A DNA stretch of 64,000 nucleotides from Shinella curvata (GTDB lineage: Bacteria > Pseudomonadota > Alphaproteobacteria > Rhizobiales > Rhizobiaceae): positions 428,508 to 492,507 of the forward strand of contig NZ_JALJCJ010000006.1 of assembly GCF_022899935.1 (NCBI RefSeq), written 5' to 3'. Positions 25,388-32,391 of the stretch are shown piece by piece. The position numbers and the translations under genes were made by a program. Numbering within the stretch: position 1 is the stretch's first letter; every line of letters starts with the position of its first letter. The notes under the pieces are model-generated. The model had not been told where the DNA came from and searched no databases. It saw nothing but the letters and a program-made list of their open reading frames with translations.

Positions 25388-26947
25388 GTGCCGCGCGGGC
25401 TGAATATCCATTTCACGATGGCAAGAGCGGCTGCGATGATCATCCTAGCGATGTTCGTCTCGCTTGTCCTCATGCTCGGTCTTTGGCTCAACACGAGCTA
25501 TCGGGATGCGGTTCGCCGAGCCGAGGAACGGACCATCGCAGCCTCCAAGATCGTCGCCAGCAATGTGTCGCTGCTCGATTCACTCGCGCGTCAGGCCCTT
25601 CAGCGCATCGACGAGACGCTTGGCGAGAATATCGTTCCGCCCGCCTCCGCCAAGGTGCGTAACATCGACGAAGCGGTCGCGGACCTGCCGGGCCAGGTCA
25701 ACGCTTATGTCGTCGATGAAGCAGGCCTGACACTCTATTCGACAGATCCGATGATAAAGCCCATCAGCATTGTCGACCGGCCGTATTTCTCGGAGCTTGC
25801 AAAGGGCGCCAATCAGCACATTTCGAGCCTTTTGATCAGCCGCCTCAACGGTGAGCAGATTTTTGCCTTCAGCCGCAGACTGGAGCGCAATGGCCTCTTT
25901 GCCGGCGCAGCCGTGGTCTCCTTCGAGGTCAAGGTGCTCGCCGACGTATGGGAAGCCGTCGATCTCGGCCCGAACTCGACCGTTAGCTTCGCTCGCGCCG
26001 ATGGCCAACTTGTCGCCCGCTACCCGCTGGCCGACGGACCGCTGGACATGAGCCAATACGTACTGTTCACGGATTACCTGCCCAAATCGGCAACTGGCAC
26101 CTACGAGGCCGTTTCGCCCGTTGATGACGCTCATCGCGTCGTTGCCTATCGAACGGTCGATGACACCGGGCTTATCGCGCTCGCGTCGGCGGATTACGAT
26201 TTCGGCATCCAGCGCTTCTGGCGGGATGTGACGGTGGCGATCTCGGTGCTGGTCCTGGCAGGCGTCAGCCTTCTTGCCGCGGGCCAATGGATCCGCCATC
26301 TTCGGCAACGCGACGCCGCGCAGTCCCAGCTGCTTCGCAATGCGCTCGCGGACAATCAGCTACTGCTTCGCGAGATACACCATCGCGTCAAGAACAACCT
26401 GCAAGCCGTGCAGAGCATCATCCAGCTCCAGCGCCTGCCTGTGGAAACCCAGCAGTCTCTGTCCGATCGCATTTCCTCCATGGTTGCCGTGCACGAACAG
26501 ATCTACCGGCACGACGAATTTTCCTTCCTGTGCGCACAGGACCTCATACGCTCTGTCGTCGAAAAATTGTTAAACGCTTATGGCTCGGCGGTGACCGTCG
26601 ACTACGATATCGATGAAATCGCCATCTCGACAGACAATGCGACCCCGCTCGCCCTGCTGGTGAGCGAGCTTCTGACCAATATCCTGAAATATGCCTTTAC
26701 CGATGGTCGCGTGGGGACGTTTTCCATCGCGCTCAAGTCCATCGGGGAACGCCGCGCCCGGCTCACCGTGCACGACAATGGTGTCGGCTTCGATCCGCAG
26801 ACCATCCAACGCGGCATGGGAAGCCGCCTGATCCAAGGCGTCGTCAACCAGCTGAACGGCACGCACACCTTCGACGGAAGCGATGGAACGACCTTTACCG
26901 CCGAGCTCGAAATCGTGGAGCCGCGGGTGTCAGATCAGTCGGCTTAG
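25388..26947 (+). CDS. membrane histidine kinase of the HisKA_2 type
   Basis: 519 residues: membrane segment about 12-35, a long periplasmic sensor of the Cache kind (about 40-275, with VDRPYFSELAKGANQHISSL), second membrane segment about 282-302, then a HisKA_2 dimerisation domain (LREIHHRVKNNLQAVQSII, His331/332) and a small HATPase (LALLVSELLTNILKYAF, HDNGVGF). This kinase class is the one that phosphorylates PhyR-type stress response regulators, so a role in general-stress signalling is reasonable but not proven. Start is GTG 25388 after GGGGGAAA. The last 18 nt overlap the convergent glycosylase gene. Confidence 0.88.
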   Translation: MPRGLNIHFTMARAAAMIILAMFVSLVLMLGLWLNTSYRDAVRRAEERTIAASKIVASNVSLLDSLARQALQRIDETLGENIVPPASAKVRNIDEAVADLPGQVNAYVVDEAGLTLYSTDPMIKPISIVDRPYFSELAKGANQHISSLLISRLNGEQIFAFSRRLERNGLFAGAAVVSFEVKVLADVWEAVDLGPNSTVSFARADGQLVARYPLADGPLDMSQYVLFTDYLPKSATGTYEAVSPVDDAHRVVAYRTVDDTGLIALASADYDFGIQRFWRDVTVAISVLVLAGVSLLAAGQWIRHLRQRDAAQSQLLRNALADNQLLLREIHHRVKNNLQAVQSIIQLQRLPVETQQSLSDRISSMVAVHEQIYRHDEFSFLCAQDLIRSVVEKLLNAYGSAVTVDYDIDEIAISTDNATPLALLVSELLTNILKYAFTDGRVGTFSIALKSIGERRARLTVHDNGVGFDPQTIQRGMGSRLIQGVVNQLNGTHTFDGSDGTTFTAELEIVEPRVSDQSA

Positions 26948-27472
26948 ATAGCGCGATCCCTTGACGGCGAAGCGCCATGGGCGTTCGGCCGCCTTGCTGA
27001 TGCCGATGCGCACGCCGCTTGCCGACGCAGGCACTTCAGAAGGCGCTTCCAGCGAAAAGGGATCCGCGAGAACCGACAATCCGTTCATATCTCCGGTAAT
27101 GGCGAGTGCCTTGCACAAATTGCCCGGCCCGGCACAGAGCTTGCGCGCCTCGCCTATCGCCCGTCGCGCCGTCATTGTCTCCAGCCCGTGTGTCGGCTCC
27201 AGCGCCCGAATGAGCACGGCGCTTCCACGCTCACATACGATATTGAAGCACCAGTGCAGGCCATAGGAGCGATAGACATAGACGCGGCCCGGTTTCCCGA
27301 ACATCGCCGCGTTTCCAGCCGTCTGCCCGCGAAAACTGTGCGATGCCTCGTCGTCCTGCCGGTAGGCCTCCGTCTCCACGATGAGCCCGCCGATGCCGCT
27401 GACAAGCAGACGAGCTCCGAGAAGATCGACAGCGACGGCAACGACGTCGCGGGCGAAGAAACGCTCATCCAT
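26930..27472 (-). CDS. DNA-3-methyladenine glycosylase, AAG/MPG family
   Basis: 180-residue alkylbase DNA glycosylase that excises alkylated purines to start base-excision repair. Family motifs: RDVVAVAVDLLGARLLV, the catalytic IVETEAYRQDDEASHSFRG segment, GRVYVYRSYGLHWCFNIV, and ALEPTHGLETMTARR with the GPGNLCKALAI turn. It overlaps the preceding DUF72 gene by 8 nt and is the third gene of a repair-related operon started by the exonuclease-like gene, whose promoter carries an EcfG-type site. Confidence 0.93.
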   Translation of the reverse strand: MDERFFARDVVAVAVDLLGARLLVSGIGGLIVETEAYRQDDEASHSFRGQTAGNAAMFGKPGRVYVYRSYGLHWCFNIVCERGSAVLIRALEPTHGLETMTARRAIGEARKLCAGPGNLCKALAITGDMNGLSVLADPFSLEAPSEVPASASGVRIGISKAAERPWRFAVKGSRYLSRLI

Positions 27473-28190
27473 CCTGTTTGTCCGTCATATGGTCCTGCAT
27501 TGCCAGTGCATTTTCGATGGCGGCGCCGGAGGCTGTGTTGTCAAAAACGCACCAGCTTTCCGTACCGAGGTGCTCCGCAAACCCGCGAATTTCGGCCTCG
27601 CTGTAGCTGGAATAATAAATTTTGGGCGTGCCGTGCAACCGGACATATCGAGGCGTTTCGCGAAAATCGGATAGCGGCCAGACGGGAGCGGGATCGGCCA
27701 GAACACGATCGATGACATATTCCTGCAGAAGCGTAAGTGCTGGCGGCGAGGCCCAGCTCCTGTGACGTGGCTCGATCACGAGCGTGCCGGGAAACGTACG
27801 GCGCATGGCCGAAAAGGCCTTTTCCACTTCGTCAGCATCGAAACCGAGGCTGGGTGGCAACTGGCACAGCAACGGACCCAGCTTGTCCTCCAGCATCGAG
27901 ACTTCGTCCAGGAAGACGCCGAAGAGCGGACCGATATTGCGCAGGCGCGCCTCATGCGTGATTTCGCGCGGAATCTTCACCGCGAACTTGAAATGCGCCG
28001 GCACAGCATTTGCCCAACGCTGGAATGTCGCCTTTTGATGATGGCGGTAGAAGGTCGAGTTGATCTCCACGCCGTTGAAAACTGCGGCATAGCGTTCGAG
28101 ACTACTGCCTGTTTCGGGAAAGCGGCGGGCGACTTTCTTCGGGATCGACCACGCCGCCGTTGCGATGCAAGGACCGGTCTTCCACATCAC
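27465..28190 (-). CDS. DUF72 (YecE-like) protein
   Basis: About 241 residues of the DUF72/YecE family, a TIM-barrel-like fold of unknown activity: FNGVEINSTFYRHHQKATFQ, FKFAVKIPREITH, LLCQLPPSLGF and the C-terminal WCVFDNTASGAAIENAL (Asn/Asp near the presumed active site). First codon may be GTG 28190 (overlapping the previous stop) or ATG 28187. Sits between an endonuclease/exonuclease-like gene and an alkyl-DNA glycosylase, which hints at a repair or nucleotide role (inference). Confidence 0.9.
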   Translation of the reverse strand: MMWKTGPCIATAAWSIPKKVARRFPETGSSLERYAAVFNGVEINSTFYRHHQKATFQRWANAVPAHFKFAVKIPREITHEARLRNIGPLFGVFLDEVSMLEDKLGPLLCQLPPSLGFDADEVEKAFSAMRRTFPGTLVIEPRHRSWASPPALTLLQEYVIDRVLADPAPVWPLSDFRETPRYVRLHGTPKIYYSSYSEAEIRGFAEHLGTESWCVFDNTASGAAIENALAMQDHMTDKQDG

Positions 28191-28912
28191 ACGATTTCCA
28201 GGTCGGCACAGAGCGGCAGGTGGTCAGATGCCCGGCGGGCGCCTGGCGTGTCGTGGACGAAGGTCCGGCGTGTGGCAATCCCCGCACCGACGAAGATATG
28301 GTCGATGCGCAGCAGAGGCAGACGGGAGGGAAAGGTCGCGGCGGGCCGCCCGCCGGCGTCGACCTGCGCATCCCGAAGGCGGCGCGCGAGCATGCGATAG
28401 GATGGCGAGCGGGAGATTGCGTTGAGGTCGCCGGCGAGGATGATACGCGTATCATCCGCCATCGGCGTGCCGAGCCAGCCCGGCCCGATCAGGGCTTCGG
28501 TCTGGCGCACGCGCTCGGCGCCGAGCAGGCCGAGATGGGTAACGAAGACCTGCAGCTTCACCCCGTCGAAAGGCACCTCTACCCACAATGCGCCCCTTGG
28601 CTCGCCGCGTGATGGAAGCCCGTCAGCCTTGACAAGACGTGTCGGGAGCGCCGTCAGCAGCGCGTCGCCATAACGCTCCTCCTCCAGATGCAGCGCGGGG
28701 TGGAAGTGCGAGACCATGCTCAGATGGTTGGCGATCGTCTGCGCCTGATCGGTACCGCCGCTGCGCGCCCGCGCAACGTCTACCTCCTGCAGCGCGACGA
28801 TATCGGCATCGCATTCGGCGATGACCTCAGCAATGCGCCCAGGATCGAGCTTCCGGTCCGTGCCGAAGCAACTGTGCACATTGTACGTCACGATCCTCAG
28901 CCGCCTACCCAT
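28187..28912 (-). CDS. endonuclease/exonuclease/phosphatase (EEP) family protein
   Basis: 241 residues of the EEP superfamily (ExoIII/DNase I/phosphatase fold): TYNVHSCFG, IVALQEVD with the metal-binding Glu, THLGLLGAERVRQ, AGDLNAIS and the final RRASDHLPL with the catalytic Asp-His. Substrate could be DNA, RNA or a phospholipid; the downstream glycosylase favours DNA. ATG 28912 follows GAGAGGAC. Its promoter region, GGAAC-N16-TGTT on this strand, overlaps the perfect EcfG promoter of the divergent flippase gene. Confidence 0.87.
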   Translation of the reverse strand: MGRRLRIVTYNVHSCFGTDRKLDPGRIAEVIAECDADIVALQEVDVARARSGGTDQAQTIANHLSMVSHFHPALHLEEERYGDALLTALPTRLVKADGLPSRGEPRGALWVEVPFDGVKLQVFVTHLGLLGAERVRQTEALIGPGWLGTPMADDTRIILAGDLNAISRSPSYRMLARRLRDAQVDAGGRPAATFPSRLPLLRIDHIFVGAGIATRRTFVHDTPGARRASDHLPLCADLEIV

Positions 28913-28941
28913 GCCGTCCTCTCGTTGGTTTCGCCGCTTCG

Positions 28942-28966
28942 GGAACACAAAAGCTCCGTTTTCGTT
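28942..28966 (+). promoter_or_regulatory. EcfG promoter, perfect GGAAC-N16-CGTT
   Basis: GGAAC (28942-28946), 16 nt, CGTT (28963-28966), ending 31 nt before the flippase-like gene. Confidence 0.8.
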
Positions 28967-28968
28967 CC
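28944..28968 (-). promoter_or_regulatory. EcfG-type promoter, GGAAC-N16-TGTT, overlapping the plus-strand one
   Basis: Minus-strand GGAAC (28968-28964), 16 nt, TGTT (28947-28944), ending 31 nt before the EEP gene. Shares its bases with the divergent site: each -35 overlaps the other's -10. Confidence 0.55.
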
Positions 28969-28997
28969 GCTCCAACAAGCCAGGAAGGACCAGCCGC

Positions 28998-29930
28998 ATG
29001 AAACGAGCCCATTTTCTCCACGCGCTTATCGCTTGTGCGGTGCTCGTTGCGGGATGGCTGATCTACCGGACGCTGGCGCAATACTCCTGGGACGATATCC
29101 GCGACTCCCTCGCCGCCATTCCCAAGGGACATTTCGCCCTGGCGCTCGCTTTCGCGGCTTGCTCCTATTTTTGTCTCACGATCTTCGACTTTCTGGCGTT
29201 GCGCTATGTCGGCAAGCCGCTCTCTTATCCACGCGCCGCGCTCGCCTCGTTCACCAGCCTTGCCATCGGGCACAATGTCGGCGTCGCGGCGCTGAGCAGC
29301 GGGGCGGTGCGCTACCGCTTCTACTCCCGCTGGGGCCTTGATGCGGAGGAGATCGCCAAGCTGATCGTTTTCTGTGGCATGACCGTTGGGCTGGGCCTGA
29401 TCACGCTGGCCGGGCTCTGCCTCATCCTGCTTCCAGGAACCGCGGGAAAGATCGCCGGGCTCGGAACCGCCACGTCCGCCGTTCTCGGCGTGGCTTGCCT
29501 GGCGGTCGGAGCCGTCTATATGGCGCTTTCAGCATTCCTGCGTGGCGAGCTGAAAGTCCGCAGCTGGCGGTTCGCATTGCCGCCGCTGCGCCTTGCGGCC
29601 TTGCAGATTCTGGTTGGTACGATCAATTTCGCCTTCGTCGCCGCCTGCCTGCATCAGCTTTTGAACGGTGACGTTGGCTACATGGAAACGACCGCCGCCT
29701 ATGTGGTGGGCAATCTCACGGCACTGGTCAGCCACGTGCCCGGTGGGCTTGGCGTGCTGGAAGCGACAATCGGCTTCCTGCTCGGCGGTTCTGCCTCCAT
29801 CGGCGCGCTGATCGCCTTCCGCGTCGTCTATTTCTTCATTCCGCTGCCGCTCGGCGTGGTTTCACTGCTCGCCAGCGAGGCCTTGCTGGGGTCGAACGCT
29901 GACGCCGGGTTGCACAAGGGCGCAAGCTGA
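28998..29930 (+). CDS. flippase-like integral membrane protein (UPF0104 / LPG-synthase TM domain)
   Basis: 310 residues with about eight membrane segments, matching the lysylphosphatidylglycerol-synthase transmembrane region (UPF0104). Characteristic are the conserved ALASFTSLAIGHNVGVAALS then SGAVRYRFYSRWGL, and VSHVPGGLGVLEATIGFLL. It lacks the cytosolic aminoacyl-transferase domain of MprF, so it more likely moves a lipid than makes one. ATG 28998 with AGGAAGG; the frame is open upstream but without a ribosome site. Perfect EcfG promoter 31 nt upstream. Its 3' end overlaps the convergent PLD gene by 103 nt. Confidence 0.87.
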   Translation: MKRAHFLHALIACAVLVAGWLIYRTLAQYSWDDIRDSLAAIPKGHFALALAFAACSYFCLTIFDFLALRYVGKPLSYPRAALASFTSLAIGHNVGVAALSSGAVRYRFYSRWGLDAEEIAKLIVFCGMTVGLGLITLAGLCLILLPGTAGKIAGLGTATSAVLGVACLAVGAVYMALSAFLRGELKVRSWRFALPPLRLAALQILVGTINFAFVAACLHQLLNGDVGYMETTAAYVVGNLTALVSHVPGGLGVLEATIGFLLGGSASIGALIAFRVVYFFIPLPLGVVSLLASEALLGSNADAGLHKGAS

Positions 29931-31507
29931 CGATTCAAAAACGTCCGGGTCGCGGCGACCCAGGCCGAGATCGGCCACCAGGGTGCGACAGGGTCGACGA
30001 TGCCGGTTCCCACGACCGCAGTAACCGCGCCCTTGCCCGCAGCATCGCGAAAGGGTCGCAGCCCACGCTGACGCGTGTTGAATGCATCGATTGTTCGACC
30101 CAACGCCCCTTCCACACGAACCGCAGCCACAAAACTTGAAGCGTCGGCGTCGAGATGTTCGGCGAGGAGACGGTCCCGCAATGCAAGAATGCCGTGGCGC
30201 TCGGCTGCAACATGCGCCTCCATGGCAATGTCCAGCTCGGTATCCAGCCCCTCGCTGCGCTGGTTGAGATTGGAGGAGCCTATGCGCAGGAATGTGTCAT
30301 CGACGATTACCAGCTTGGAGTGAATGACGATCTCCTGTTCCGTTTCGTCAGCCTTCGGCACGACGGGATAGAAGGCCCGCAGGCGGCCATGCTTGTCGCA
30401 TCGGCTGAGGCGGCGAATGAAACGGTCACGGTTCGCCCCGAGCACCAAGCGCTCGATCATGCCGTGTGAACTCAGCGTCGAGATCAGGATGACCTCAGGT
30501 CCGTCCGGTTCGGAAAGCCGCTCGCACAGCACATCGCAGACACGGCTCGAGGCGAAATATTGGCTCTCGATATAGATATGACGCCGCGCTGCCTTCAGCG
30601 CAGCGACGGTCAGGTCCATCGCCTCCGTCACGGCGGCGCGTCCTCGGATCGCCGGCTCCGTGCGCGCGAAAGCGACCTCCACATTCGTCATCATGTCCGC
30701 CGTGCCGTCGAGACGGACTTGCGCTCGAGACGTGATGGCCGGAACGGCCTCGTCCGTGGCGAAGAGCCAACGGCGGCGGGCGATATCGCCCGCAAGCCGC
30801 GCGGCCTCCCCCTCAAGCGCCACTTGCATATCGTGTACCGGTTCGTAAGGCGTACCAGAAGGAAGCGTGCGTCTGGGATCATCGACAAGGTGCTCGCTTG
30901 TATCCCAACGCTTGGCGGTGAGATCGATGCCGCCGACGAAGGCAACCGTATCATCGACGACGACCAGCTTCTGGTGATGCGAGCCGCGGATCGGATGGCG
31001 GCGATCGAAGGCGAGTACGATGCGTGGATGGGATGACCAGCGCCGCTTGCGAAACATTTTCAACGACTTGCCGGAATAGACCGGCCCCATGCCCCATACG
31101 AGCACGCGGATCGTCAGTTCCGGCCGTTCCTCCACGAGCCTCAGTAGGAAGGCGCCGAGCGTCGGGGATTGCGGCAATCCAGGCTGCATCGGAATATCGG
31201 GATTAAAGTCCCAGCCGACGATCCAGACTTCGCGACACGCCTGTTCCAGAGCGCCTTCCAGCGCTTCGAAATAGGCCTGCCCATCGACGAGCACGTCGAG
31301 GCGGTCGGCCTTTGCCACGCGCCAGGCGTTCTCGCCGGGCTGGATGATTGGAGTGCTTCTATCGATATCGGGAACGAGCAACGGGGCCTCTTCATTTCGC
31401 ACTGTCTGCCGCCTTGTCTGATTTGTCTTTGCTGCGCGGAAATTCGCGGCACCGGCTTTGGTTCCGTGTCTCACGTCGGCATCGGAACATTTGGCGCCGG
31501 CCCGCAT
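29828..31507 (-). CDS. phospholipase D-family protein (cardiolipin-synthase-like)
   Basis: 559 residues with two HKD motifs: HHQKLVVVDD in the N-terminal half and HSKLVIVDD followed by IGSSNLNQRS in the C-terminal half, as in phospholipase D and cardiolipin-synthase-like transferases. No signal peptide. The start is uncertain: ATG 31507 has a GGAGG too close, and GTG 31402 with AAGGCGG is an alternative that would remove 35 residues and free the ku promoter. The last 103 nt lie opposite the end of the flippase gene. Lipid remodelling under stress is plausible (inference). Confidence 0.85.
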   Translation of the reverse strand: MRAGAKCSDADVRHGTKAGAANFRAAKTNQTRRQTVRNEEAPLLVPDIDRSTPIIQPGENAWRVAKADRLDVLVDGQAYFEALEGALEQACREVWIVGWDFNPDIPMQPGLPQSPTLGAFLLRLVEERPELTIRVLVWGMGPVYSGKSLKMFRKRRWSSHPRIVLAFDRRHPIRGSHHQKLVVVDDTVAFVGGIDLTAKRWDTSEHLVDDPRRTLPSGTPYEPVHDMQVALEGEAARLAGDIARRRWLFATDEAVPAITSRAQVRLDGTADMMTNVEVAFARTEPAIRGRAAVTEAMDLTVAALKAARRHIYIESQYFASSRVCDVLCERLSEPDGPEVILISTLSSHGMIERLVLGANRDRFIRRLSRCDKHGRLRAFYPVVPKADETEQEIVIHSKLVIVDDTFLRIGSSNLNQRSEGLDTELDIAMEAHVAAERHGILALRDRLLAEHLDADASSFVAAVRVEGALGRTIDAFNTRQRGLRPFRDAAGKGAVTAVVGTGIVDPVAPWWPISAWVAATRTFLNRQLAPLCNPASAFDPSKASLASSETTPSGSGMKK

Positions 31508-31508
31508 T
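31484..31508 (+). promoter_or_regulatory. EcfG-type promoter, GGAAC-N16-CATT
   Basis: GGAAC (31484-31488), 16 nt, CATT (31505-31508), ending 28 nt before the first ku gene. Confidence 0.55.
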
Positions 31509-31536
31509 GCCTCCGCTTTGAAGCGGGAGAACGAGC

Positions 31537-32388
31537 GTGGCGCCGAGAGCGAACTGGAAGGGGTTTTTGAAGGTTGGTGAACTGCTGTGTCCTGTCGCGC
31601 TCTACACCGCTGCCTCGACCAGTGAACGCATCGCCTTCCACATGCTCAACCGCAAGACCGGTAACCGGCTGCACCGGGAGTTCGTCGATAGCGAGACGGG
31701 CAAGGTGGTGGAGCGGGAGGATCAGATGAAGGGCTACGAGGCGGGCGAGAATGACTATATCGTGCTCGATCCCGAGGAGATCGCCGCCGCGGTACCCGAG
31801 GGCGACAAGACGCTGGAAATTGAAGCCTTCATCGCTTGCGGCGACATCGACGACCTCTTTTTCGACAAGCCCTACTATCTCGCGCCTTCCGACCGACATG
31901 GCGCGGAGGCCTTTGCCCTGATCCGCGAAGGCATGAAGGCGACGAAGGTGGCGGCAATTGCCGAGACGGTGCTTTTCCGGCGTGTGCGCACGCTGCTTAT
32001 CCGCCCTGAAGGGGACGGCCTGATCGCGACCACCCTCAATTATGACTATGAGGTGCGCTCCGCCGAGGAGGCCTTTTCGGAAATACCCGCCCTCAAGCTC
32101 AAGGGCGAGATGCTGGAGCTTGCCGAACACATCATCAAGACGAAGAGCGGCCGCTTCGATCCGAAGATCTTCGACGACCGCTACGATGCCGCTCTGGCCG
32201 AGGTGGTGAAAGCGAAGATCGAAGGCCGCAAGATCAAGCCCGTCAAGCCGAAGGCCGAGGGCAAGGTCATCGATCTCATGGAGGCCCTGCGCCAGAGCGC
32301 CGGCAAGAATGAAAAACCCGCCAGGCGCAAGGCGAAGAAAACCGCGGCGGCAGGCAAGACGGCGGTGACCCGCCGCAAGACGGGGTGA
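31537..32388 (+). CDS. ku: Ku protein, non-homologous end joining
   Basis: 283-residue bacterial Ku, a homodimeric ring binding DNA double-strand ends and recruiting LigD. Ku core about 1-235: WKGFLKVGELLCPVALYTA, FHMLNRKTGNRL, YEAGENDYIVLDPEEI, DIDDLFFDKPYYLAPSD. The Lys/Arg-rich C-terminal tail (about 255-283) is typical and binds DNA or LigD. Start is GTG 31537 after GGGAGA. It lies 3 nt before ligD, a classical ku-ligD pair. A stress-type promoter precedes it, in line with reports that rhizobial ku genes are under general-stress control. Confidence 0.96.
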   Translation: MAPRANWKGFLKVGELLCPVALYTAASTSERIAFHMLNRKTGNRLHREFVDSETGKVVEREDQMKGYEAGENDYIVLDPEEIAAAVPEGDKTLEIEAFIACGDIDDLFFDKPYYLAPSDRHGAEAFALIREGMKATKVAAIAETVLFRRVRTLLIRPEGDGLIATTLNYDYEVRSAEEAFSEIPALKLKGEMLELAEHIIKTKSGRFDPKIFDDRYDAALAEVVKAKIEGRKIKPVKPKAEGKVIDLMEALRQSAGKNEKPARRKAKKTAAAGKTAVTRRKTG

Positions 32389-32391
32389 TCC

